DNA from: Rhizobium sp. CSW-27 | GTDB taxonomy: Bacteria; Pseudomonadota; Alphaproteobacteria; Rhizobiales; Rhizobiaceae | DNA length: 64,000 nucleotides | NCBI RefSeq assembly: GCF_018760785.1 | Contig: NZ_JAHHZO010000006.1 | Span: 62,001-126,000, forward strand | Reading direction: 5' to 3' | In this document: piece by piece, positions 8,929 to 16,656 of the stretch | Layout: each line of letters starts with the position of its first letter | How positions within the stretch are numbered: the stretch's first letter is position 1 | Made by a program: the position numbers and the translations under genes | Notes under the pieces: model-generated | The model's database searches: none | What the model was told of the DNA's origin: nothing | What the model saw: only the letters and a program-made list of their open reading frames with translations

Positions 8929-9269
8929 GGTAACCCTCTCTTTACGCAGATGCTCAGTCGTATCGGGGGGGCGAACCGGGGCAGGCGGCAAATGTTCCTT
9001 CTTCTATGGCATCTTTTTCATCCATGTCTTCATCAATGACATCCACGCGGCGGCCGCAGGCAGCTTGAGCCGCGCCCTTCGCCGCGCTCCCGACCCGACG
9101 CGCCGCCGGCGGAAGGCAAGGCCGCCTTGCGCGGCCCTCGCCCCCCCCGCACCTCGGCACGGACCTGTGGCGCGATGCTTCTTCATCATCTTCTTTCACA
9201 TCCCATGGAACACTTCTTGTTCTTCCCGGTTCGCGCCTCTGATCCCGACAGATGTTCCGGAGGACAGAC
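8929..9269. other. Intergenic region between divergent operons
   Basis: These 341 bases separate two divergent transcription units and must hold both promoters. I see no gene in them. There is a very GC-rich centre (about 9060-9150) flanked by more AT-rich, pyrimidine-tract DNA. A GGAAC at about 9203-9207 is followed after 16 bases by GGTT, a one-mismatch version of the EcfG promoter consensus, oriented toward the plus-strand genes; I do not consider it proven. Confidence 0.5.
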
Positions 9270-10259
9270 ATGGATTTCACCACCCAGACCGGCACGAGGC
9301 AGCTCGTCTCGGTCATCATTCCCGCTGCCGGCCAGATTGCCATGCACCGCACGCCGCTGCGGACGCCCGAGCCTGGCGAGGTGCGCATCCGGCTGGAAGG
9401 CTCGGGCGTCTGCGCATCCAACCTGACGCCCTGGGCTGGCCCGGACTGGATGACCTTTCCGACCGAACCGGGCGGGCTGGGCCACGAAGGCTGGGGCCGG
9501 GTGGACGCCATCGGCGACGGAGTGGACACGGTGACGGTAGGCCAGCGGGTGGCGGCGCTCAGCTATCACGCCTATGCCAGCCATGACTTTGCACCGCAGG
9601 AGATGGTCGTGCCGCTGCCGGCTGCACTCGACGGCGAGCCCTTTCCGGGCGAACCGCTGGGCTGCGCGATGAACATCTTCCGGCGGGCCGAGATCCGCGC
9701 CGGCCAGACGGTGGCGATCATCGGCATCGGCTTTCTGGGCGCGCTGCTGACCCAGCTGGCCGCGAAGGCCGGCGCGCGGGTCATCGCGATTTCCCGGCGC
9801 GCCGCCTCTCTCGAGGTGGCCACCCGGATGGGGGCGGCCGAAACCATCGCGATGGATGACCACTGGCGCATCATCGACGTGGTGCGGGGACTGACGGACG
9901 GACAGTTCTGCGACCGGGTGATCGAGGCGGTCGGCCAGCAATGGCCGCTCGACCTGGCCGGGGAACTGACCCGGGAACGCGGCCGTCTGGTGGTGGCAGG
10001 CTACCATCAGGACGGACCGAGGCAGGTCAACATGCAGCTGTGGAACTGGCGCGGGCTCGACGTGATCAATGCGCATGAGCGCGATCCTGCGGTCTATATC
10101 GAGGGCATTCGCGAGGCCGTGCAGGCCGTGGCCGACGGGCGCCTCGACCCGTCTTCCCTCTATACCCATCGCTATCGGCTCGATCAGCTCGACCGGGCCC
10201 TCGACGACACCCGCGACAGACCCGGCAATTTCCTCAAGGCCCTGGTGATCGCCCCATGA
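9270..10259 (+). CDS. Zinc-type alcohol dehydrogenase-like (MDR family) oxidoreductase
   Basis: This 329-residue medium-chain dehydrogenase has a GroES-like N-terminal domain with C-A-S-N in place of the usual C-G-T-D and GHEGWG (about residues 75-80). It is followed by a Rossmann domain with GIGFLGALLTQLA. The start at 9270 is preceded by GGAGG with good spacing; an ATG 18 bases upstream lacks one. The structural-zinc lobe with four cysteines is absent, as in some sorbitol/threonine dehydrogenase relatives. Its stop overlaps the ATG of the next gene by four bases. With the Gfo/Idh/MocA partner it likely oxidises or reduces a sugar or polyol related to the divergent glycan operon. Confidence 0.82.
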   Translation: MDFTTQTGTRQLVSVIIPAAGQIAMHRTPLRTPEPGEVRIRLEGSGVCASNLTPWAGPDWMTFPTEPGGLGHEGWGRVDAIGDGVDTVTVGQRVAALSYHAYASHDFAPQEMVVPLPAALDGEPFPGEPLGCAMNIFRRAEIRAGQTVAIIGIGFLGALLTQLAAKAGARVIAISRRAASLEVATRMGAAETIAMDDHWRIIDVVRGLTDGQFCDRVIEAVGQQWPLDLAGELTRERGRLVVAGYHQDGPRQVNMQLWNWRGLDVINAHERDPAVYIEGIREAVQAVADGRLDPSSLYTHRYRLDQLDRALDDTRDRPGNFLKALVIAP

Positions 10260-11275
10260 ACATTCTTGCCCATCCCACCGCGGTCAAGACCGCGCGTCTC
10301 GGCTTTCTCGGTGTCGGCTGGATCGGCCGACACCGGATGCAGGCCATGCTGGAAACCGGCCATGTCGAGGCCGTCGCCCTTGCCGATCCGTCACCGGAGA
10401 TGGCGGCGGCCGCCGAAAGCCTCGCCCCGGACGCCCGGGTGGTGGCCGATCTCGACGCCCTCCTGGCGGAAGGACTGGACGGCGTGGTGATCGCCACGCC
10501 AAGCGCGCTGCATGCCGGACAGGCGATCCGTGCGCTTGAGGCCGGGGTTGCGGTCTTCTGCCAGAAACCGCTGGGGCGCAGCGCCGCGGAAGTGGCGACC
10601 GTCGTCGAGGCGGCGCGGGCAAGCGACCGGCTGCTCGGCGTCGACCTCTCGTACCGGGAAACAGAGGCGATGCAGCGCATCAAGGGCCTGCTCAACGGCG
10701 GCGAACTGGGAACGGTGTTCGCCGCCGAGCTGACCTTCCACAACGCCTATGGGCCGGACAAGCCGTGGTTCTACGACAGGACGCTGTCCGGCGGCGGCTG
10801 CGTGGCGGATCTCGGCGTCCACCTTGTCGACCTTGCGCTGTGGGCACTGGATTTCCCGCAGGTCGAACAGGTGTCGAGCTGCCTGCTGGCAGGCGGGCAG
10901 CCGGTCGACGCCGGCTCCTCCATGGTCGAGGACTATGCGGTGGCGACGCTGACGCTTGCCGGCGGCACCGTCATCCGCCTGGCCTGTTCCTGGCGGCTGC
11001 AGGCGGGATGCGATGCCATCATCAATGCCAGCTTCTACGGCACGCAGGGCGGTGCATCGCTGCAGAACGTCGATGGCTCCTTCTACACGCTGACCGCCGA
11101 CCGTTTCCAGGGCACGACGCGCGAGCTGTTGGCCGGCCCGCAGGACGACTGGGGCGGCAAGGCGGCGCAAGCCTGGGTCCGGCAGCTGGTGCAAAGCCCG
11201 GCCTATGACCGCGACTGCGCGCACCTGATCGACGCTGCCGGGGTGCTCGACCGCATCTACGGCCGCACGGACTGA
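10256..11275 (+). CDS. Gfo/Idh/MocA family oxidoreductase
   Basis: This 339-residue NAD(P)-dependent sugar oxidoreductase has the N-terminal GVGWIGRHRM nucleotide-binding motif (about residues 18-27). The EAGVAVFCQKPLGRS segment (about 97-111) holds the conserved EKP-like Lys as QKP. It also has a C-terminal alpha/beta domain with GGGCVADLGVHLVDLALW. It is translationally coupled to the preceding dehydrogenase through an ATGA overlap. Members act on inositol, glucose-fructose, N-acetyl sugars or nucleotide sugars. The substrate here is unknown, but pairing with an MDR dehydrogenase suggests a two-step redox conversion of a sugar. Confidence 0.88.
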   Translation: MNILAHPTAVKTARLGFLGVGWIGRHRMQAMLETGHVEAVALADPSPEMAAAAESLAPDARVVADLDALLAEGLDGVVIATPSALHAGQAIRALEAGVAVFCQKPLGRSAAEVATVVEAARASDRLLGVDLSYRETEAMQRIKGLLNGGELGTVFAAELTFHNAYGPDKPWFYDRTLSGGGCVADLGVHLVDLALWALDFPQVEQVSSCLLAGGQPVDAGSSMVEDYAVATLTLAGGTVIRLACSWRLQAGCDAIINASFYGTQGGASLQNVDGSFYTLTADRFQGTTRELLAGPQDDWGGKAAQAWVRQLVQSPAYDRDCAHLIDAAGVLDRIYGRTD

Positions 11276-11356
11276 GCCGGCGCGCGACGGCCGGACCGGA
11301 ATGTTTCGGAGGATGCGGGAACTTCGCTCCCGCCTTCCGGTTTGGCGCCGGCCCCC

Positions 11357-11617
11357 ATGAAGAAGCGGAACCCGACGATGGCAAAAGACAGCGACCTGAT
11401 CAGCAGAAGCCGGCTTCCGGGCTGGGTCATCCGGTCGCTGCAGGCCGGCGGACTGCAGCGTCTGGGCGATGTGGCCGCAATGCCCGACACGCAATTGCTC
11501 AAGCTGGCCGGTATTGGACCGCGTGCGCTTGGCCTCATCCGCGCCGAGATCGATCGGTGGGGCTCCTCGACACCCCCTCCCGATGCAGGCAAGGGCAAAG
11601 ACCATTCGCACGCCTGA
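11357..11617 (+). CDS. Small helix-hairpin-helix protein (RpoA-CTD-like)
   Basis: This is an 86-residue protein if translated from the ATG at 11357. A second ATG at 11378 (MAKDSDLIS) and a TTG at 11342 are also possible. The middle (LPGWVIRSLQAGGLQRLGDVAAMPDTQLLKLAGIGPRAL, written here only as landmarks) carries a helix-hairpin-helix with the L-x-G-I-G-x-x-A hairpin at about residues 50-60. This fold is shared by the RNA polymerase alpha C-terminal domain and many nonspecific DNA-binding proteins. No other domain is present. It follows the oxidoreductase by 81 bases on the same strand. A DNA- or protein-binding role is plausible; function unknown. Confidence 0.65.
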   Translation: MKKRNPTMAKDSDLISRSRLPGWVIRSLQAGGLQRLGDVAAMPDTQLLKLAGIGPRALGLIRAEIDRWGSSTPPPDAGKGKDHSHA

Positions 11618-11833
11618 CTGGCTGACGATGGAGGACCTATCGAGCAGGCGCCGCCATGCGGCCCGTCTGCCGCCAGCGCTTCGCCGCACATCTGCGTGAA
11701 TCCGCCATCCCGCCTTGCCTGCCGTCCGCCTTCCAGCCCACACGGGATTGCTCCCGCACGAAAAACGAGACAGAATCGGAACACTGTTCTAGGGAAGACG
11801 ACGAATATTCATCAGCGCATGAAGGACGCCGCC

Positions 11834-12529
11834 ATGGCCGCACTGCCCGTCACCGTCATTCCCGCCCCTCTGCCCGTGACACTGCCGGTGGCCGGATCCG
11901 ACGCGGCATTTCCGGTGCGCCGGGTCTATTGCGTGGGCCGCAACTATGCCGATCATGCAATCGAGATGGGGCATGATCCCTTGCGCGAGCCGCCCTTCTT
12001 CTTCCAGAAGAACCCCGACAATCTGGTAACCGACGGGCACTTCCCCTATCCGCCGCTGTCCAGCAACGTGCATTTCGAGGTGGAGCTGGTGATGGCGCTG
12101 CAGGCCGGCGGCAAGGACATTGCGGCCGAGCAGGCGCTCGACTGCGTCTGGGGCTATGGCGTCGGCATCGATTTCACCCGGCGCGACCTGCAGGACGGGC
12201 TGAAGAAGGCCGGTCGCTCCTGGGAGGCCGCAAAGGCGTTCGAAGCATCGGCCCCCGTGTCCGCTCTGGTTCCGGCCGCCATGATCGGCCATCCGCAGCA
12301 AGGGGCGATCTGGCTTGATGTCAACGGCGCGCGCAAGCAGTCGGGCGACCTCAAGCAGATGATCTGGAAACTGCCGGAGATCGTGGTAGAACTTTCGAAG
12401 CTCTTTACGCTCGCCCCCGGCGATATCATCATGACCGGAACGCCGGCCGGCGTCGGGCCGATCCAGCGCGGCGACATCCTGTCCTGCGGGGTGGAAGGTG
12501 TCGCGACGCTTGATGTGCGCGTCGTGTGA
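11834..12529 (+). CDS. Fumarylacetoacetate hydrolase family protein
   Basis: This 231-residue protein has the FAH fold. The start of the conserved core is VYCVGRNYADHAIEMGHDP, followed by PFFFQKNPDNLV. The metal-binding acidic cluster is HFEVELVMAL (about residues 77-86), and GYGVGIDFTRRDLQ and IIMTGTPAGVGPI follow. Relatives hydrolyse or decarboxylate acylpyruvates and similar beta-diketo compounds, using Mg2+ in the cytoplasm. I chose the ATG at 11834 because AAGGA lies ten bases upstream. A long open extension to 11696 has no Shine-Dalgarno and poor composition. A short palindrome GAACActGTTC sits about 55 bases upstream of this start. Confidence 0.88.
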   Translation: MAALPVTVIPAPLPVTLPVAGSDAAFPVRRVYCVGRNYADHAIEMGHDPLREPPFFFQKNPDNLVTDGHFPYPPLSSNVHFEVELVMALQAGGKDIAAEQALDCVWGYGVGIDFTRRDLQDGLKKAGRSWEAAKAFEASAPVSALVPAAMIGHPQQGAIWLDVNGARKQSGDLKQMIWKLPEIVVELSKLFTLAPGDIIMTGTPAGVGPIQRGDILSCGVEGVATLDVRVV

Positions 12530-12578
12530 CGCAAGCGGTGCTACGGGGCGAAGCTGGATCGCAAGGGGGGAGAGACGC

Positions 12579-13106
12579 ATGCCGCTTTATGCCTTGGGGG
12601 AGTTTTCACCGAAAACGCCGGCTCCCGACCGTTTCTGGCTGGCCCCCGGCGCGCATGTCGTAGGCAAGGTGGAGATCGGGGAGGATGTCGGCATCTGGTT
12701 CGGCGTGACGATCCGCGGCGATAATGAGTGGATTACCATCGGCGCCGCCACCAATATCCAGGAAAACACGGTGATCCACACCGACTGGGGTTTCCCCACC
12801 ACGATCGGCGCCGGATGCACCATCGGCCACGGCGCCATCATCCATGGCTGCACGATCGGCGACAACTCGCTGATCGGCATGGGGGCGACCGTGCTGAACG
12901 GCGCGAAGATCGGCCGCAACTCGTTGGTCGGGGCCAATGCCCTGATCACGGAAGGCAAGACCTTTCCCGACAACGCCCTCATCGTCGGCGCGCCGGCCAA
13001 GGTGGTGCGGATGCTGGATGACGAGGCGGTCGAGCGCCTGCGGCTTTCGGCCGAAAACTACAGCGCCAACTGGAAGCGCTTTGCGGCGGATCTGACCCCC
13101 CTATGA
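12579..13106 (+). CDS. Gamma carbonic anhydrase-like hexapeptide-repeat protein
   Basis: This 175-residue left-handed beta-helix protein of the YrdA/PaaY/gamma-CA family has imperfect hexapeptide repeats from residue about 15 to 145. Three histidines sit in the expected metal-ligand pattern: NTVIHTD, then IGHGAIIHG, corresponding to the two-His and one-His faces of adjacent subunits. The start at 12579 follows a GGGGGGAGAG tract. Family members are trimeric and bind zinc or iron. Some hydrate CO2 and others act as acyltransferase-like thioesterase partners. It overlaps the next gene (GGDEF protein) by four bases, so the two are translated together. Confidence 0.88.
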   Translation: MPLYALGEFSPKTPAPDRFWLAPGAHVVGKVEIGEDVGIWFGVTIRGDNEWITIGAATNIQENTVIHTDWGFPTTIGAGCTIGHGAIIHGCTIGDNSLIGMGATVLNGAKIGRNSLVGANALITEGKTFPDNALIVGAPAKVVRMLDDEAVERLRLSAENYSANWKRFAADLTPL

Positions 13107-14356
13107 CGCAACACGCCCTGACTCGCCTGACTGCGCAAGAGGATACCGCCTGCCCGGACGGCGCAGTGCTCGCGCCGCTCGTCGAACAGCATCTTGCCGG
13201 CCCCTGGTGGCGGCTTCGCTTTCGCGAACCGCTGGAGAGCACCTACCAGAACCATATCGCCCGGCAGAAATGGCTGCAGACAAATATCGGCGGCGGGCTC
13301 TGTCTGTTGATCTTCAACACGGGCCTCTATCTCGACTATCTGGCAAATCCGGAAAAGATCTGGCTCTTCGTCGTCCTGCGCGTCATTGTGGTCACCATTC
13401 CCTGCGCGCTGCTGTTCTGGTTCACCCGCCGCATCGACAACCACCGGCTCCGCGATGGCATGGTGGCTGCCGCCATGCTGCTGATCGGCATCGTCTTCAA
13501 CATCGTAATGGTGATGCGCGGCGCGCCGCCGCCGCAGGTCGCCTTCAGCCTGGCGCTGCTGGTGGTCGTCACCAACATCGTTCTTCAACTGCCGCTGGCG
13601 ATGGCGACTGCCACAAGCATGGGTGTGCTTGCGGTCACCGGCCTCTTCCTGGTCGGCTTTGCGACGGTGCCCCTCACCGCCGCGCCTCATCTCGCGCTGA
13701 TCTTCGTCGCCGTCACCGGCATCATCACGCTGGTCGCCAATTCCCGGCTCGACAAGGCCCTCAGGCGCCTTTACCTCGTGCTGCTGCGGGAACAGCTGCG
13801 CGGCGAGGAGGTACGGCGCGAAAACCGCGACCTCAGCACCATCTCCTATACCGACACGCTGACCGGCATCGCCAATCGCCGCCGTCTGGACGAGACGATG
13901 CAGCGCGCCTGGGCGGATGCGCAGACATCCGAAGCGCCGCTGGCGCTGCTGATCATCGATATCGACCATTTCAAGCGCTACAACGATACCTATGGCCATC
14001 CGGCAGGGGATGCCTGCCTGAAATGCGTGGCGGAGGCCGTGTCCGGTTCGATCCGGTCCGGGCGCGATCTTGCGGCCCGCATGGGCGGCGAGGAATTTGC
14101 CGTACTGCTGGAAGATTGCGACGACGACACCGCGCGGCGGGTGGCGGAGCGCATCCATGCGGCGCTGCAGGACGGCACATCCTCCGCGGCGACCGGCCAT
14201 TTCGCCGATCCCGTCACCGTCAGCATCGGCCTTGCGGTGGCCTATCCGTTCAGCGGCGGCACCATCGGGGAATTCATCACCGCAGCCGACAGCGCGCTCT
14301 ACCTCGCCAAGCAGAGAGGACGCAACCAGACATGCGCGGGAGCAGCCGCCGCATGA
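13103..14356 (+). CDS. Membrane diguanylate cyclase (GGDEF)
   Basis: This 417-residue protein has an N-terminal sensor region with about six hydrophobic segments (residues about 55-225) and a coiled linker, then a GGDEF domain (about 245-405). The active-site signature is GGEEF, and the DIDHFKRYNDTYGH metal/substrate motif is intact, so c-di-GMP synthesis is expected. The inhibitory I-site is not canonical: the residue three positions before the conserved Asp is Ser rather than Arg (S-G-R-D), so product feedback inhibition may be weak or absent. It starts inside the stop of the carbonic-anhydrase-like gene (ATGA), an unusual coupling. Confidence 0.9.
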   Translation: MTQHALTRLTAQEDTACPDGAVLAPLVEQHLAGPWWRLRFREPLESTYQNHIARQKWLQTNIGGGLCLLIFNTGLYLDYLANPEKIWLFVVLRVIVVTIPCALLFWFTRRIDNHRLRDGMVAAAMLLIGIVFNIVMVMRGAPPPQVAFSLALLVVVTNIVLQLPLAMATATSMGVLAVTGLFLVGFATVPLTAAPHLALIFVAVTGIITLVANSRLDKALRRLYLVLLREQLRGEEVRRENRDLSTISYTDTLTGIANRRRLDETMQRAWADAQTSEAPLALLIIDIDHFKRYNDTYGHPAGDACLKCVAEAVSGSIRSGRDLAARMGGEEFAVLLEDCDDDTARRVAERIHAALQDGTSSAATGHFADPVTVSIGLAVAYPFSGGTIGEFITAADSALYLAKQRGRNQTCAGAAAA

Positions 14357-14377
14357 TGGCGGCCGCCACATGCGACA

Positions 14378-14782
14378 TCAGCCGGCGCAGGCGCTGCAGA
14401 GGCCACGCAGTTCGATTGTCGTCTTTTCCGCCTTGAACCCCTTCAGCCGGGCAAAGCTTGCCAGCCGCTCGTCGATGGCATGATCATGGAACTCGCTCAC
14501 CTGACCGCAGCTTTCGCAGATGGCAAAGGCGACGGTGCCGTGATGGCGGCAGCAGGCTTCCGCGGTGTGCGAGCAGGCCACGAAGGAGTTCAGGCTTTCC
14601 AGCCGGTGGACGAGCCCGAGTTCGAGAAGCTTTTCCAGCGCCCGATAGACCTGAAGCGGAGCGCGGAAACCGTGGTCGCGCAGCTTGTCCAGAATGGTGT
14701 AGGCGCTCATCGGGCCTTCGGCGCGCGTCAGCGCGTCAAATACCAGCGCCTGGTTCTTGGTGAGGTTCAGCGGTGCGCTCAT
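14378..14782 (-). CDS. zur: Fur-family transcriptional regulator, zinc uptake regulator Zur
   Basis: This 134-residue Fur-type metalloregulator has an N-terminal winged helix (LTKNQALVFDALTRAEGPMS, with AYTILDKLRDHGF and APLQVYRALEKL). The C-terminal dimerisation domain has two CxxC pairs (CESC near residue 89 and CSAC at the end) that form the structural zinc site. The histidine-rich regulatory site is visible around EACCRHHGT and SEFHDH. It is the last gene of a minus-strand znuC-znuB-zur unit; its ATG overlaps the znuB stop by four bases. The nearby TGTTATAACA-type operators and the znu genes support Zur over Fur, Mur or Irr. Confidence 0.93.
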   Translation of the reverse strand: MSAPLNLTKNQALVFDALTRAEGPMSAYTILDKLRDHGFRAPLQVYRALEKLLELGLVHRLESLNSFVACSHTAEACCRHHGTVAFAICESCGQVSEFHDHAIDERLASFARLKGFKAEKTTIELRGLCSACAG

Positions 14783-15606
14783 CGGCGTTCTCCGTCAAGC
14801 TTCGCGGTCTGGGCAAGCCCCCTGCCGAAGGACGGCAGCAGGCTGACGATGAAGAGGACAAGGGCCGCCACCACGATCGACGGGCCGGAGGGCGTGTCGG
14901 CCTGCAGCGAGGCGAACAGGCCGCCCACCACGGCAAGCGCGCCAAGCAGCGAGGCGAACACCGCCATGCGTTCGGGGCTCGGCGAAAAACGGCGCGCCGT
15001 GGCGGCGGGAATGATCAGCAGCGCCGTGATCAGCAGGATTCCGACGATCTTCATGGCAATGGCAATCACCAGCGCCATCAGCAGCATGAAGAACAGCCTT
15101 GCCCGGTCGGGGTTCAGCCCCTCCGCCTCGGCGAGGTCCTGGCTGACGGTGGAGGCAACCAGCGGCCGCCACAGCAACACGAGGCAACCGACGACGAAGG
15201 CACCGCCCAGCCAGATCAGCAGGATGTCAGCCGTGGTGACGGCGAGGATATCGCCGAACAGGAAGGCGATGAGATCGATGCGGACCCAGGACATGAAGGC
15301 CACCAGCACGAGACCGATGGCCAGCGTGGAATGGGAGAGGATGCCGAGCAGCGAATCCGCCGACAGCCCCTGCCGTCGCTGCAGGAAGAGCAGCAGAAGC
15401 GACACCGCCACCGCCACGCCGAACACGCTGACGAGCAGGTTGATCTCGAAGAACAGCGAGAGCGCCACCCCGAGCAGGGCCGAATGGGCCATGGTGTCGC
15501 CGAAATAGGCCATGCGTCGCCAGACGACGAGGCAGCCGAGCGGGCCCGTGGTGAGCGCGAGACCGATGCCGGCCAGCAGCGCGCGGATGAAGAAATCGTC
15601 AAGCAT
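14779..15606 (-). CDS. znuB: High-affinity zinc ABC transporter, permease
   Basis: This 275-residue ABC-3 family permease begins MLDDFFIRALLAGIGLALTTG and has about eight hydrophobic segments. The GDTMAHSALLGVALS segment (about residues 40-54) is the ABC-3 family signature. I chose the ATG at 15606 because it matches the family N-terminus. It overlaps the end of znuC by eight bases, whereas a longer open frame upstream runs through the znuC histidine-rich tail. It forms the inner-membrane pore for zinc import with ZnuC and ZnuA. Its stop overlaps zur, so uptake and its repressor are co-translated. Confidence 0.93.
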   Translation of the reverse strand: MLDDFFIRALLAGIGLALTTGPLGCLVVWRRMAYFGDTMAHSALLGVALSLFFEINLLVSVFGVAVAVSLLLLFLQRRQGLSADSLLGILSHSTLAIGLVLVAFMSWVRIDLIAFLFGDILAVTTADILLIWLGGAFVVGCLVLLWRPLVASTVSQDLAEAEGLNPDRARLFFMLLMALVIAIAMKIVGILLITALLIIPAATARRFSPSPERMAVFASLLGALAVVGGLFASLQADTPSGPSIVVAALVLFIVSLLPSFGRGLAQTAKLDGERR

Positions 15607-16558
15607 GGCGATGCGCCTCCCCGGCCCCGGCGTCCCGGTCACCGTGATGCGCATGATCATGGTGATGCACATGCTCATGGCAATCGCCATCGGCATGCAC
15701 ATGGCTATTGCCATCAGCATGCACATGTGAATGGGCGTGATCATGGCCCGCGCCATGATGATGACCGTCATCCGGGTGGCAATGATCGGTGATGCTGCCG
15801 TCTTCGTGCAGCACGCGGCCATCGGGCAGGTGCGTGTGATCATGCCGGTGGCTGTAAAGCGCAAGCCCACCGCCCGCGGCACCGAACAGGCGACGATAAT
15901 CGTCGCTCTGGCTGACGGCTGCCGGCGTTCCGCGGCAGCAGACGTGGCCGTTCAGGCAGACAACCGTATCGGTGCCGGCCATGACCATGTGCAGATCATG
16001 CGAGATCATCAGGATGCCGCAGCCGGTGCGGTCGCGGATCTCGCCGATCAACCCGTAGAGCGCCGTCTCGCCGGCAAAGTCGACGCCCTGCACCGGTTCA
16101 TCCAGCACCAGAAGGTCCGGCTTGCGGGCCATGGCGCGGGCAAGCAGCGCCCGCTGGAACTCGCCGCCCGAGAGATGCTGCACCTCGGCCCTGCGCAGAT
16201 GGGCGATCCCGACGGCATCCAGAGCCGCAGTCAGATCCCGCTCCGCAAGCCGGGCGGTGAGATGCATCAGACGCTCGACGGTCAGCGGCATGGTCCAGTC
16301 GATGGAAAGCTTTTGCGGCACATAGCCCACGGCAAGGGCATCCGCGCGCTGCACCGAACCTTCGTCCGGCCGCAGCACGCCGATCGCGAGCTTGGCGGTG
16401 GTGGATTTTCCCGCGCCGTTCGGTCCGATCAGCGTGACGATCTCGCCGCGCGCAATGGTGAGATCGACGCCACGCACCAGCCAGCGCCCCTGCCGGCGGA
16501 TGCCCGCATTGGCAAGCGATACCAGCGTTTCCGGGCGGGCGGGCGAAAGCATCAACAT
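15599..16558 (-). CDS. znuC: High-affinity zinc ABC transporter, ATP-binding protein with His-rich tail
   Basis: This protein has 319 residues, against about 250 for Escherichia coli ZnuC. Walker A is GPNGAGKST (45-53), the signature is LSGGE (129-133), Walker B is LLVLDEP (149-155) and the switch His is in ISHD. Residues about 237-319 form an added C-terminal tail with roughly 27 histidines, which could store zinc or sense its level on the cytoplasmic face. The ATG at 16558 has AGGAAA upstream and is preferred over the TTG and ATG nearby. It is transcribed divergently from znuA from a 98-base region containing Zur-box-like sequences. Confidence 0.93.
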   Translation of the reverse strand: MLMLSPARPETLVSLANAGIRRQGRWLVRGVDLTIARGEIVTLIGPNGAGKSTTAKLAIGVLRPDEGSVQRADALAVGYVPQKLSIDWTMPLTVERLMHLTARLAERDLTAALDAVGIAHLRRAEVQHLSGGEFQRALLARAMARKPDLLVLDEPVQGVDFAGETALYGLIGEIRDRTGCGILMISHDLHMVMAGTDTVVCLNGHVCCRGTPAAVSQSDDYRRLFGAAGGGLALYSHRHDHTHLPDGRVLHEDGSITDHCHPDDGHHHGAGHDHAHSHVHADGNSHVHADGDCHEHVHHHDHAHHGDRDAGAGEAHRHA

Positions 16559-16598
16559 CAAATTTCCTGCTCTGGTGTTGCCCTCTGCTATTACACAC

Positions 16599-16611
16599 GT
16601 TATAGCGTAAC
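16599..16611. promoter_or_regulatory. Putative Zur operator (znuC side)
   Basis: GTTATAGCGTAAC lies in the znuC-znuA divergent region. Its core (CGTTATAGCG) matches seven of ten positions of TGTTATAACA, the perfect palindrome seen before the GTPase gene at 17758-17767. Position and similarity suggest Zur control of znuC-znuB-zur. Confidence 0.55.
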
Positions 16612-16618
16612 ACAATCG

Positions 16619-16633
16619 ATGTAATAACATAAC
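16619..16633. promoter_or_regulatory. Putative Zur operator (znuA side)
   Basis: ATGTAATAACATAAC contains TGTAATAACA, one base away from the perfect palindrome TGTTATAACA. It sits 24 bases upstream of the znuA ATG, where a bound repressor would block transcription. Confidence 0.65.
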
Positions 16634-16656
16634 ACCAACATTCAAGGAGCGACCGG

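Noticed and set aside
9200..9232. EcfG-like promoter before the alcohol dehydrogenase gene
   Set aside because: GGAAC is present but the -10 is GGTT instead of CGTT, and the gene has no stress context. It is noted in the intergenic entry only.
11777..11790. Palindrome GAACActGTTC as a LexA site
   Set aside because: Alphaproteobacterial LexA sites have the form GTTC-N7-GTTC and Gram-positive ones have a different spacing. The nearby gene is not an SOS gene.
15630..15740. Apparent short tandem repeat of CAT/ATG-like units
   Set aside because: It is the coding sequence of the ZnuC histidine-rich tail. Periodicity comes from repeated His codons and not from an array or CRISPR.
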